Below, one piece after another: positions 43,862 through 54,066 of a stretch of DNA of 64,000 bases. This stretch comes from Strobilurus pachycystidiatus (lineage: Eukaryota > Basidiomycota > Agaricomycetes > Agaricales > Physalacriaceae), in contig JAHLMK010000029.1 in the NCBI GenBank assembly GCA_019915135.1, positions 124,001 to 188,000 on the forward strand, given 5' to 3'. Every line of letters starts with the position of its first letter. The first letter of the stretch is position 1. The position numbers and the translations under genes were made by a program. The notes beneath the pieces were generated by a model. The model did not search any database. It worked only from the letters and a program-made list of their open reading frames with translations, and had not been told where the DNA came from.

Positions 43862-46822
43862 ATGCGAGTATCTGGCTTGTATCTCACCTCGGCGCCTATT
43901 GAAATCTACATTGCCGGATCGTGTGTGCGTGAGGGCAAAACGAATGCGGCCGCGGGTGCTGGCACCTTTGTAGGCTTTGACTCACCCTTGACGGCTTCCG
44001 GGCGCATCTGGGGTGTGCAGAATGGGTTCCGTGCGGTCCTATGGGCTCTAGGAATGGCTCTGGCATCAGCACCACATGACAAATCACTAAAAGTACACAC
44101 CGTCTCCCAAGACCTGATCATCGCTGTCACGTATAGTGCTAAGAAGAATGCAGACGTAAAGTGGACGGGGAAAAATGGTGACATACTCGAGAAGATTCAC
44201 AACCTAATCAAACGTCGCTTTGCTCCGATAACCTTCGTGCTACTTCCCAAGTCAAACAACAATCAGGGACTGCAATGTGCCACAGACCTGGCAACTCGCA
44301 TTCAAGAGTACAGCGGACGTCCGAATCAAATCGAAGAGCCGCCAGAGTGGTACGCGAAGGGCCTGTACATCATTCCTGTTCCAAGAAGCCTGAAACCTAT
44401 GCCAGGCATACGAAAAGTATCGACAGATGTACGAGACCGTGCCGTCCCGGACACCGATATACCAATACCTCCCCGCGAGGAGTATCCGAACAATCACCGC
44501 GGCCGCGAGAGCTTGCACACACGTAGAGAGAAAGCGCGGTTGCGCATAGCGGGTGCAAAGAATCCAAAAGAGTATTGGAAAGAGTGGAAAAAGCTTACTG
44601 ATCCTGTACGCGAGACTGCTACTGTGTCCACGGATGAGCTGGCAGACTCGTTTGAGAGGCGTATCAACCCACCCGAGGTTCTACCAGATGTCTTTGATGA
44701 GGCACAGCAGCAATGGAACAACCTTGCTGCTAGATATCTCCCTGTCCGTACATTAGACGTGACAGAGGAGCAATTCTTCGCCCGCGCACTCGACGAGGAC
44801 GACATCATCTTAATGAAGCAACATCTCATTGATCACGGCAATCTCCGCAGCGCCGCCGGCGTTGATGGGGTCAGTCATGCCGACATTGTTGAGGTCGACG
44901 ACGACGAGATTGTTCGCCTCTTCAATGAATGTATCACGAAACTTGATTGCCCTGCAGAATGGCTGCGAGTTGTGCTGGTTGGTATTCTCAAACGTGGCAA
45001 GGAGCCCGACAATCCTGAAAGCTACCGTCTCATTGGGATAGAGAGCTGCTGGTTCCGCGCGCTCTCTCTCGTTATTCATAGACGGATCACCGACTGGGCA
45101 AACCACTACAACATCATACCTGACTACCAGAATGGATTCCGCGCCGGATATCGCACCAACAATAATCCGTTCATACTCCGATGTTGCATTGACCATGCTC
45201 GCGCCCTCGGCCGTCCCCTCTATGTTGCAGTTGTCGACGCAACGAATGCTTTTCCATCAACAGACAGGTCCACGCTTTGGCTCAAGCTGCATCGCTACGG
45301 CTTCCGCGGTCCTATCTATGATTGGCTTCGTATGATCTACCATCGAATCGAGTACTACGTCAAGCACGCGGGTCTTTCTTCCGACTTGTTTGCCTCATGC
45401 ATCGGCGTGCTCACGGGGGATACCTCATCGCCAGTCCTCTGGAATTTGTTTCTCTCGGATCTTGAGATGCCGTTTCATAAGGACGATGTACGAATGGCCG
45501 GTGCTATTGTTGCCATTCTGGCTCATGCCGATGACATGCTTCTCATGTCTCATTCTCCGGACGGTCTCCAGCCTAAGCTGAATGCACTGGAGCAATGGGC
45601 ACGTATCAATTTCATCATTGTCAGCCGCGTGAAGACGGTCGCTATGGCGTTCGGCACTCCATCCACTACACCACTCCCGGTGTTCTACTTTGCAGCTACA
45701 GCACTCGAATACTCAATTAAGGAGAAGTATGTCGGTGTTGTCTTCTTCTCTGCCCCCCGGCAGAATATATTCAAACACCACTATGCACTAAAGGCATCCA
45801 CTGCTCGTTACTACGCTCACAGTATATGGGCTGTAGAGGACCGTATCGGCAGCCTATCCGTCAAGGACTGTCTTGAACAGTACATGGCGCGCGTTGACTG
45901 TCACTTGACGCATGGCGCGGAAGTCATGCCTGACACACAAGTAGGCCTTGCTCATCAACTCCGAACGGTTCAGCTCAAGTATCTGCGGGCTGCTCTTCGC
46001 ATTCACTCAACATCTATGATTGTGCCTTTGTACACTGAGACGGGGATCATGCCCATTGAGGTTCGTCGCTTCCTGTGTGTGCTGGACCAACTGAGATACG
46101 CCATCGATTGCAAACCTGGCCATTGCGCACGAATTGGAATCGAGAGTAGCTTCCACTGGTTCCCTCGTGGAAAGCAGTGTTACTTTGGCGACATTCTCAA
46201 GGCCGCGCGCCTGCTGCCATTTGCAGATGACCTTCCGTTTGAGCTTGACATCAATGCACTGACACCCCAATATGTCAGTGACTATGGTAGCATCATACGG
46301 TCTTGTCTCTTTAATTGGTTGCTCCGGGAAACCGAGAACCGTTCCGACAAACTCTATCTATTGTGGGGCCGAGTTGAGCCACGCGAGAAGAAGGCACCTG
46401 CGCAGGTTGCGTCGTGTTTACGCCACTATCTCTTGGTCGAGAACGTCGACCATCGGAGGGCTATCACGGACATCCTGTTGTCTCACCATCACCTTGCAAT
46501 TGAGGAGATGCGTAGGACAGAACTAAACGTACCAAGGCACTTGCGATTGTGTCGTCTTTGTAGCACTCACATGGAGACCCCCGAGCATGCACTGCTGGGT
46601 TGTCAAGGCTCCAGCGAGCTGATCGCATTACGCGCCGAGATTTGGGAGCAGCTCATTGTTGCTGACCCGTCTCTCGTCGACGCAGCCCGCGTTCAGATCA
46701 GTGAGACCCAAATGCTACAGAAGATTATATACATTCGCTCAACCATTGCCTTGGTTGCTAGGTTTGCTTTTCGTGCACTCAAGATCTTCTACGACGTGCC
46801 AATGTTTGGTTCTATTCAATAG
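43862..46822 (+). CDS. Reverse transcriptase with N-terminal RNase H-like domain
   Basis: Single frame, 986 residues, true ATG. Residues about 10-150 follow the RNase H fold order but have lost catalytic residues: IYIAGSC where IYTDGSC is usual, VHTVSQ where hTDSQ is usual, and no glutamate in the FRAVLWAL helix. The reverse transcriptase (about 330-650) keeps its aspartates in VVDATNAF near 458 and HADDMLL near 556. It also has GVLTGDTSSPVLWNLF, equivalent to the usual QGDPLSP motif. The C-terminal part has a CCHC-type finger CRLCSTHMETPEHALLGC near 897-914, common in non-LTR elements. No endonuclease domain is present, so the copy is probably 5'-truncated or depends on another. The long intact frame suggests recent origin. 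Confidence 0.85.
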   Translation: MRVSGLYLTSAPIEIYIAGSCVREGKTNAAAGAGTFVGFDSPLTASGRIWGVQNGFRAVLWALGMALASAPHDKSLKVHTVSQDLIIAVTYSAKKNADVKWTGKNGDILEKIHNLIKRRFAPITFVLLPKSNNNQGLQCATDLATRIQEYSGRPNQIEEPPEWYAKGLYIIPVPRSLKPMPGIRKVSTDVRDRAVPDTDIPIPPREEYPNNHRGRESLHTRREKARLRIAGAKNPKEYWKEWKKLTDPVRETATVSTDELADSFERRINPPEVLPDVFDEAQQQWNNLAARYLPVRTLDVTEEQFFARALDEDDIILMKQHLIDHGNLRSAAGVDGVSHADIVEVDDDEIVRLFNECITKLDCPAEWLRVVLVGILKRGKEPDNPESYRLIGIESCWFRALSLVIHRRITDWANHYNIIPDYQNGFRAGYRTNNNPFILRCCIDHARALGRPLYVAVVDATNAFPSTDRSTLWLKLHRYGFRGPIYDWLRMIYHRIEYYVKHAGLSSDLFASCIGVLTGDTSSPVLWNLFLSDLEMPFHKDDVRMAGAIVAILAHADDMLLMSHSPDGLQPKLNALEQWARINFIIVSRVKTVAMAFGTPSTTPLPVFYFAATALEYSIKEKYVGVVFFSAPRQNIFKHHYALKASTARYYAHSIWAVEDRIGSLSVKDCLEQYMARVDCHLTHGAEVMPDTQVGLAHQLRTVQLKYLRAALRIHSTSMIVPLYTETGIMPIEVRRFLCVLDQLRYAIDCKPGHCARIGIESSFHWFPRGKQCYFGDILKAARLLPFADDLPFELDINALTPQYVSDYGSIIRSCLFNWLLRETENRSDKLYLLWGRVEPREKKAPAQVASCLRHYLLVENVDHRRAITDILLSHHHLAIEEMRRTELNVPRHLRLCRLCSTHMETPEHALLGCQGSSELIALRAEIWEQLIVADPSLVDAARVQISETQMLQKIIYIRSTIALVARFAFRALKIFYDVPMFGSIQ

Positions 46823-48717
46823 TGGGGAGGTTGTCCGACGGCGCACTGATGACTCTTCTCAGCCTTCTTACGGTGTCATGGAATGAGGGTACGTTATGCA
46901 AGACGGGGGCATCGAGCGTGGGTCGATTCTATGGCGTATCTGTCTGAAGTTGAGCAGGTAGATTAAAGATATAGCACCTATCTGTACTCTACGCTGCGTC
47001 CGGCGATCCTCTGGGTCCGTGCCGTGTATTTATTGATTGATTGATTGGCTTTTTTTGTTTTGCCTTTGGGGAAGAAACTCGACGCAAAGGGACGCACAGA
47101 TTCTCGAGGGTCTTTCCTGCTAGCTGCCCTCGGTGTGAGGTGCTTGGGCCAGTGCTGGCTCGAATCCGAACAACGAGCTTCGAGAACAATGACCGCCGGC
47201 TACATCGAGAGGCCGATGTGAGGTAAACAGGTCAATCCAGCCCTGGCCTTGATGTGCAACAACCATGGCACCAGTGGACCCACATCGCGTCAACGAGTAT
47301 GAGACGGCGAAGCCCAGAGCCAGTATAGCCACGCTGGTCTACGCAGATCTCTTTCTGTCTGCTCAATGGTACGAAATGATGCCGCGGCGAATACATCGGA
47401 AAACGAAGTAGATGCGATCAATGAGAACTATCTCCCTTCGGTTGTGTGTCCAGGAGAGCACGCTCCCCACCTTGGGTCTACCTCCGGTAGGTCCATCGTA
47501 TGGGTTCCCTTTCAACCCTCGTAGCACTTTGCAGACAATGAAACCAAATGTAAATTGTGGCGCAATCCCGTGTGTGTCACTTTACCTGCCAATTGTTCCT
47601 TCGCACAAAAAGAACAAAAGCAAAAGGCTGTCCATCACTCGGCACTGTCGTCCCATCAAGACCGGTCACTGTTCGTTGCTGGGAAACGAGGTATCATTGT
47701 GCCCAAGTAGGACATGGCCTTGATAACAAGAGCCCTTATATGAACCACAGAGTACTACTTTGACACCTCCATACTTACTTTGGCACCTATCAGAACGGTA
47801 GGTGTTTAATCGTCTCTAGTAAAATCGATTCCTACCCTAACCAAATCTGTCAGATAGCATACTTCCCGTGCGAATGCATTGCAGAAGCATGGCGCCAAAG
47901 GAAGGGAGCAATGGACTGGTTCCAGCTCGTGTACCGCAGCAAGCGGCGACCAAGACGTAGTCATGGGTGCTCTAGACGGTCTGGACTCCTGGGGCGACGT
48001 GGATCCCCCACACATGATAGGGCATACTTACGCACAAAGGACTCCAGACGAGGCAAGCTCAAAGCACGTCTCTAGAGCTGTATCTAATGCCTTGATATAG
48101 TTGAAAGACCGTGTATACGCTATATTCAACGAAGCACATGGCACAATATGCGACGAGACACCTGTCGGGGCTTTGGCAGATCGATATCGTTGGATCGCCA
48201 CCTACCTACCTGGCATCGACGTCGTCGTCAACGGCGACGGAGACACCTTTTCGATGCCGAGCCAAGGATAACCCCCACAGGAGCACGCACGAGAGGAAGT
48301 GTATGGCGACGACACGGAAGTCGAAGAGGATACAGATGTTGAACAGGACGATCAGACGGATATGAAGCAGAAGGTCGCCAGGGTACCATCGGAGAAACCA
48401 GAATGGTTCAAAGCGGGTACAAGGACGGAAGAAATGACCGCAACGGGATTGTTCAATAAACCCAGCTTTAGGACCTTCACGAACAGAGTCACTTACCTAG
48501 GACCGGCCTGGGGGTAGAGACAGGAAATGGGAAGGAATTGATGACCGATACCCTAGGTACTATCATATCGCGTAGTTCCGTCTTATACCCATTATATCAT
48601 TGTATACAACACATCATCCTCCTTGCACAAGGCCTTGACTGACAGACATATCGTGAGAACAAGTCCTCTGTGAAGATAAAGACGGTGAGTTTGTAGCTTA
48701 GGTGTCGGACTTGAGAG
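46823..48717. other. Long region without a supported gene
   Basis: The first 225 bp belong to the retroelement's 3' end. Beyond that, open stretches are short, overlap on both strands and lack ATG-led exons with domains. A plus-strand acidic piece (GDDTEVEEDTDVEQDDQ near 48302) is the most protein-like but is isolated. Confidence 0.4.
47030..47047 (+). repeat. (TTGA)n tail of the non-LTR element
   Basis: TTATTGATTGATTGATTG follows the reverse transcriptase gene. The same string occurs at 35031-35048, within the 28-bp insertion. Confidence 0.75.
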
Positions 48718-48800
48718 AGGGAGGAGGGGCGGTGCAGGAAAGGAATGGGGCGGTGGTGATCGATGTCATCAAGATGGAGCTGGAGGCGATTCTGGAAAGA
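48718..48800 (+). pseudogene. Fragment of an FHA-type gene (coiled-coil part)
   Basis: GGGGCGGTGGTGATCGATG..CATCAAGATGGAGCTGGAGGCGATT closely matches 39917-39970 of the FHA gene, which encodes VVIDDLRLIKTELEAI. No FHA core is present. The fragment abuts the thaumatin-like relic. Confidence 0.7.
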
Positions 48801-49205
48801 ACTCGTTTCTCCCAACGAACGAATCGGACGACGCCAGCTTCGTGTTGAGGTTGATGCTCAACCCGACGGGGGAGAGATCCCAAGAAGTGCGCTCGCCGCC
48901 GCCAAAGTTGGCATACCCGAACTCGGATACGAGGACCCCGGAGTTGAGTCCTCCGTCGGTGCATTTGAGACCTGTGTGATGGGTTTAGTCGAGGACTTGG
49001 GAGGGGGATATCGCGAAGGCCATACCGTCGACGCAGTTGCCAGTAGCGCGGTTGGCACCGCTTGAGTTGCAACCGGTACGACCCCATGCACGGATGCCCT
49101 GAAACGCCAAGGTAAGAATAAATATGAGAGTCGACTCACAAGCTGTTTGCCAGTTGCTTTCGCAGCTACCTCGATACCGGTCAAGAGTCCCGACGGCTGT
49201 ATCAT
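48800..49205 (-). pseudogene. Relic of a thaumatin-like secreted protein gene
   Basis: Minus strand. Pieces are 49205-49140, 49098-49026 and 48971 down to about 48800. The second junction (48972-49025) is a clean 54-nt intron (GTATGG, CTAAAC, CACAG). Joined, it reads RAWGRTGC then RATGNCVDGLKC, close to the thaumatin signature (GRTGC.., x-C-x-T-G-D-C) with a Cys-to-Arg and an Asp-to-Asn change. SEFGYANFGGGERTSWDLS follows. No signal peptide exon is found upstream, and the 3' end runs into the FHA fragment. The thaumatin assignment is moderate; a related secreted family is possible. Confidence 0.5.
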
Positions 49206-50062
49206 GTTTCTTCTCGTTGACTTCACCTACAGGATGCGGCTTCCAAGGCACTGGATACTCCATCATCGAGACCATCCTCGTCAACGGCGCTCTTTCCAGC
49301 ACTGATATCTCTCTAATCCCCCCGTAAGTCCTCCCGCTGCTGCGCAGTTCAGTGAAACCTTCTTGACGTTTGGTATAGCTCGCCCGAGTCTGCACAGCAC
49401 TCTCCAGTCTTCAAACAGAGTAGAGCAACGCAGGACGTCTCCTGATACGCAAATCGTCACAAGAGTAAAACCGAAGCTTGCTGATACGAAGAACCTCCCG
49501 CACGGCGCAGATAAGTAGCCAGGTCGACGACCAGAAGGAACACCTGCAGTCAGGCAAAAAGACCATCGAGGGTAAGGCGAGATCATAAGAGCCAATGTGA
49601 TATGTGAAGTCCTCGCCCGCAACACGCACAAACGCTGTTGAAGTCACCATCGAGTGGGGCTGGCCGTCAAAGGGAAGACACATGTGCCGCGCCCAGGCCG
49701 CGCCGAAAGCCCGGGAAGGGAAATTTTATTCTCCGACTCCCTGTCGCACGGCACGAGCATGAGCCGAGAGGCCGCTGCTGAAACCGAATCCCTGATACGG
49801 CTGCGTTTCGTCGTGTAACTTCCCCCGGCCCCGTATCAGATTAATGTTGCCTCGGGACAGGTGCCCTCAACATTGCATACCAGACACATACTGCTGATCT
49901 TATCATAGGGTTCATCAATGCTTGATATGTGGCATCCGGCTGTTGGGCGGTGAGGCTCATATATCGAAAAACGTTTTATTTGACTTTGACGGATCGGTTG
50001 AGCGATTACGAATACACAGTCCTTCACATATCAAGAGTTAAGAAACTACACGCGCTTGGAAT
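49206..50062. other. Intergenic region
   Basis: No supported gene. Minus-strand open pieces at 49683-49281 have no domain or ATG-led exon structure. Confidence 0.35.
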
Positions 50063-50447
50063 TCAAGACACCAAGGCGCTCTCGACGTTATATCTACAGC
50101 CGAGCTCATGAGTCATATCTCCCACTTGATCAACCAGCATTCACTTACCCGGCAGGCGCAGTGACACATCCGGAGCCGCCACCACGCGTCGTGAACGCGC
50201 CATTGCTGCAACGATCGTGGGGGCCGCCAGACTGATAGAAGGAGATCCGACCGGTGACACCGGAGTAGCTGAATGACCTCGCCGACCCGCCGTTGGTGAA
50301 GTAGACGCATGTACCAGGCCCAGCGTTGGTGCTGCCGGTGACCACGCCAGAGCAGTCAGCGCCAGCGTGGGCGGTGACTGTAGCTGAGATTGCCGGAGAG
50401 GCGGCGGCGAGGAGGGCGGCGGCGATGAAGACGGCGTTGAAATGCAT
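50063..50447 (-). CDS. Small secreted cysteine-containing protein
   Basis: Two exons on the minus strand, 50447-50149 and 50093-50063, giving about 109 residues. The ATG is that of MHFNAVFIAAALLAAASP; the longer frame starts with TTG. Residues 1-22 are a clear signal peptide, with likely cleavage after AISA. The mature part is Gly/Ser/Thr-rich with four cysteines (ADCSG, GTCVY, DRCSN, SGCVT), probably two disulfides. A perfect GTAAGT donor overlaps a TAA stop; splicing the 55-nt intron 50094-50148 gives the tail APAGYNVESALVS instead of ending at APAG. Either form is possible. A TATA-like box is at 50494-50489. It is an effector-like or cell-wall protein by general character; function unknown. 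Confidence 0.75.
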
Positions 50448-50499
50448 TTCTTGTAACTTCAAAGAGAGAAGCAGGGGGTAAGAAAAGGCTTATACAACG

Positions 50500-52254
50500 C
50501 GACCCGGAAGAGGGAAGGAATGATGCTAACCTTGGAAGAAGCCTGAGGAGGTTGGTGAAGACCTAGAAAGAAACGCGGTCAAGTACTTATACGTTTCGTA
50601 TAACTGCATTGGTACACTAGGTTACAAAGTCATTGAATTACATGGACTCACCCGTGATCATCAGTAGAGCACTAGTCTATTTTTCTGACCCAGTGACTGT
50701 TCACTAGCCGCGGGAAGGAGACGGAGTGATTTGAGAACGAGCGGCGCTTGTCAGGTTTACTGGGTTGACACCGTCAAGCTGACACGTTCGTCAAGAAGAG
50801 TACAAGATGACGGCAAATCGTATGTATCGATGGACCCTGTGACTTCGAGAGCGACTTCTAGAGGGAGACCTACCGATGGCGGGAAGACAGAATCCCAGAA
50901 GAAGTTGCGCAGATGAGTCACACTTTCATCAAATGGAGGACGTGGCGTCCTACCGTTTTTGATTTACAGCGTCTGTGAGGTAGGTGAGGCAGCGAGCTAG
51001 TGTGTCGCCGCGCGTGGTGTTATTTTGCCGCTCCACGCTGCAAGTCGCTCCAATGGTTCTTCGCAAGGCCTTTCCTGTCTGTGTGGATTATCTCTCCTCG
51101 TGTTTTCAAGCTTCTAGACGAAAGTTGTACGCATCCAAACCAACTGTGCAAGTCAAGTGCAAGTAGTGGAAGGAAAGAAAGATGGAAAGACACGTCATGG
51201 ACGGCCATCAATGACCGGAAGTGCGGGCCGGATATCCGAACCTCTCTTTCCTCTTCGCGACGACAACGACGATCTGGCCTATCGGGCAAACATTTAACGA
51301 GATTGCGGCCCTATCTACCGACTCACTTCTTCACTGCTTTTGGCGTCGACTTAAAATCAATGGGTGCCGTGTAATTGGCGGGAGAGCTCACATAAGGCGA
51401 GGGATGATATGAGAGGAGGTTGCGGGTCCTCGTCCAACACTAGACTCAGGTGTGCTCTTGCCATCGGATGTGCCATTGATTTACCTTTCACGACAGCTTT
51501 CGTAGGCACCGCTCTTGCGCCAAAGTCACGACTCTGCCTCGGATGAGCAAACCATCTCGTCCCTCCTCGCACACGCCGTCCTTTGGGAGTCTTGAGAATC
51601 CCTTGCCCCTTTTCGACGGTATCTACGCGCGTCTCGAACGGTATCTACGCGCGTCTCGAAGCAGGGATCTGTACCACACCGGCCGGCAGAATATTCTTTC
51701 TGTCACTGAGTGCAGACACCACTGCGACTGTGACCTCCATGGCACTGCACCCCTTCGTCCACTCCCAATCCAATTTGACGATTGAACTTCACCTTTGGCA
51801 GGACAAGACGAACGAACGGAAACGATAGGCAAATTCATAACACTGGCTCGTTCTGCTGTGTAGTACATTTGTTGTCAATCACTCTTTTATTCCACGTCTT
51901 CGAATGCTCGCAGGCGACGAGGACATAATACATCTACCTCACGCCGACTGACTTGGTATCCCGGTGCGTGTTCTGTCGATAAACACCCACATGTTTGTAA
52001 GGATCCCACCGATTGGGCGTGTCAACTCAGTCTCTTCAGTTGTGGTACTGGGCGGGCGGTGCGCTTTCATCCCAATATGCATCTTGATGGATGTATTCTA
52101 TCTCAGAGCATTGGTAGGTGCATTCTGTTCCATGCGACCTATGTGTACATCATTATTTCGTCGGCTATGCCACCGACTGAGTAAAGTTGATCTTTTTTTT
52201 ATTCTTTGAATCAAAGGTTTCCTTTGTAAACATGAGTATTGATTGAGATTAAGA
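50500..52254. other. Long region without a supported gene
   Basis: Open stretches overlap on both strands and lack domains. The only clear structure is the 22-bp tandem duplication at 51617-51660. Confidence 0.4.
51617..51660. repeat. Perfect 22-bp tandem duplication
   Basis: CGGTATCTACGCGCGTCTCG plus AA, twice in a row with no mismatch. It is probably a recent slippage or repair product. Confidence 0.9.
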
Positions 52255-53649
52255 TTACAGCAACGTTAACGGCAAACGGTAGCGATCCCAGTTGGGCTGT
52301 CGAAGTACGTCAAGAAGTGTCTCGTTCACCTCATCAAGAACAGCCTGTGTGATAGCTGGCTCGTCCGCGGGAGGAAGACTCTCGGGTCCGGGAATCATCC
52401 AATCCGTGCGCACCTTCTTCGCGCCTTCCGGAAAGCGGACGTCCCATTCCACCACTCCGCTTGTCATGTACTTCTCGCAGGCTAAGCACGGGCGCTTGCT
52501 CAGGCCAATCTGATCACCGTGAATTCGCATGCCCTGCGCGCGGAGAAAGTTGATCATCTGCACTTCTGGGTGTACATGCAGGGTTTGGACATGACCCGAC
52601 GCCCATGCTGGATCAGCGCAGGCGTAGAACGGTCCCTTCCGGACTTGTTGCACGAATTCATCGCCCGAGGATGACGTCAACTCATCCAGATGATCGCGCG
52701 GACTCACAGACAGCGCGACACTGGACTCGCTGCCTGGAGCGGGCGGGGAGAAGGGCTGCGGAATCCAGTTAACTGCCAGGATGTACCCTGAGTGAGTCGT
52801 TGTCACTTCCGGAGGCAGACTATCTGGTCCGTGGTCCACCAGAGTGTGGGCTCCGATCTGGTAAAAGCGAATGCGCCACAGTCGCCTGTATAGTCGGTAG
52901 AAGTGGCGATAGGAAAAGGCCGGGACCCACACTTCCTTGAGAAGATCCTTGAATAGGTCGGAAGTCAGGATGGCGTCGCACAGCGAAAAGAGGCGTTTCA
53001 GGGCTTTTTCGCGACATGGGGCGGGAGAGTTCGGATCGAAGGCTAGGATTTCGGCAAGGAACTTGTTGAGAGCTGGACGGACATCGTCAGGGGAAAGTCC
53101 AAAGGTACCGGCTAACTTTTGGGCGGTCCGACTCGACAATTGTACGGGCAAGTTCCTGCGTGACCTGAAACCCATCCAACGCCCGATCTGAAAATCGAAG
53201 AATTCTGCTACTGAGGGTGTTTTATCCGAGCTCATCGATGCCACGTGCATGACTTTCCTGGTGATGCGCGACCAGCAATGGGCCGCAGTGAACGCAAGAA
53301 GCGCACGGCCAGTCCGCCTTCTGGCCTCTTTATCGTCCCGCCCACAGAACGCTGTGTTCAGGATTCTGAACAGTTCAGTCGCCCTGTCCAGAATCGTCTG
53401 ATTCGAGGGGCCGTCAGAGGCAATGTGGAATTGAACAAGGTGTGATGAGGCGTTTAGAGAGACAGCCAAGGCTATGTTGGTTTGCGCGTCGGGGGAAAGA
53501 CAAAGGGCAATCCAGTTGAGAACCTTTGCCAATCTGTCTGTTGCTTCCGCCATGACATGGGCCGGGGGAGCGTCTTCAACAAGGGGTCGCCGACTATTCA
53601 CAGAGGCCAAGATGTAAGAGGACGATGTTAAACGACGTTGGTCTGTCAT
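52255..53649 (-). CDS. OTT_1508-like deaminase-fold protein, copy 1
   Basis: Single exon, 464 residues, ATG at 53649 (MTDQRRLTSSSYILASVN). The C-terminal part carries the zinc-site pattern of the cytidine deaminase superfamily: HVHPEVQMI near residue 358 (H-x-E) and SKRPCLACEKYM near 385 (P-C-x2-C). This combination with a long helical N-terminal region fits the OTT_1508-like deaminases described in fungi. The His, both Cys and the Glu are all present, so catalysis is possible; the substrate (nucleic acid or nucleotide) is unknown. A close paralogue at 59943-61334 aligns along the whole length, including flanks. The duplicated block extends past the start to about 53830. Confidence 0.82.
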   Translation of the reverse strand: MTDQRRLTSSSYILASVNSRRPLVEDAPPAHVMAEATDRLAKVLNWIALCLSPDAQTNIALAVSLNASSHLVQFHIASDGPSNQTILDRATELFRILNTAFCGRDDKEARRRTGRALLAFTAAHCWSRITRKVMHVASMSSDKTPSVAEFFDFQIGRWMGFRSRRNLPVQLSSRTAQKLAGTFGLSPDDVRPALNKFLAEILAFDPNSPAPCREKALKRLFSLCDAILTSDLFKDLLKEVWVPAFSYRHFYRLYRRLWRIRFYQIGAHTLVDHGPDSLPPEVTTTHSGYILAVNWIPQPFSPPAPGSESSVALSVSPRDHLDELTSSSGDEFVQQVRKGPFYACADPAWASGHVQTLHVHPEVQMINFLRAQGMRIHGDQIGLSKRPCLACEKYMTSGVVEWDVRFPEGAKKVRTDWMIPGPESLPPADEPAITQAVLDEVNETLLDVLRQPNWDRYRLPLTLL

Positions 53650-54066
53650 GACTTGTCTACAGGGTTTCAGTAAATGTCATTGAAAGAGGGAACAGTATCG
53701 CTTGCTTGCCCGAATGTATTCGTGATGGAGGTCGTCGTTGTTGTCAAGAGACGAGGTTTGAACCCCGGTCCTCCTGGTTTCGATCCCAGCCGGATCGTCC
53801 CTGTCTTGGGCAGTGGTGCTCTTGTGGTTGGAATGGTAGTTGAGTGTGAACGTGCTGAAGTTCGCCCACTCAGATCGCCATCTCGAGCCTGGTACCTCAC
53901 ATCATGGGCTGTCCTGCTAGGTCGCTTGTACTACCGGGTGGCGGCTATCCTTTATCCGACAGACTGACCCACTATGGAGCTTTAGCAATACTCACAGAAC
54001 TTCACGACGAGTCTAACGACAAGGAGGAGAGGAATTTGTGTATAAGGGTAAACTACTGATATTCTT
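53650..54066. other. Duplicated upstream region of deaminase-like gene 1
   Basis: 53650-53830 matches 61335-61500 (TTGAACCCCGGTCCT and CAGCCGGATCGTCCCTGTCT are shared). No gene seen. Confidence 0.45.

Larger units (their letters stand above)
43850..47047 (+). mobile_element. Non-LTR (LINE-type) retroelement, probably 5'-truncated
   Basis: Comprises the reverse transcriptase frame 43862-46822, about 200 bp of 3' sequence and a (TTGA)n tail at 47030-47047. There are no LTRs. The left boundary is estimated from where similarity between the upstream regions of the two type B genes ends; I could not identify a target duplication. The tail motif is shared with the tiny insertion at 35018-35045. 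Confidence 0.6.

Noticed and set aside
48148..48517. Acidic open frame (EVEEDTDVEQDD)
   Set aside because: Isolated, no supported start in context, no domain.
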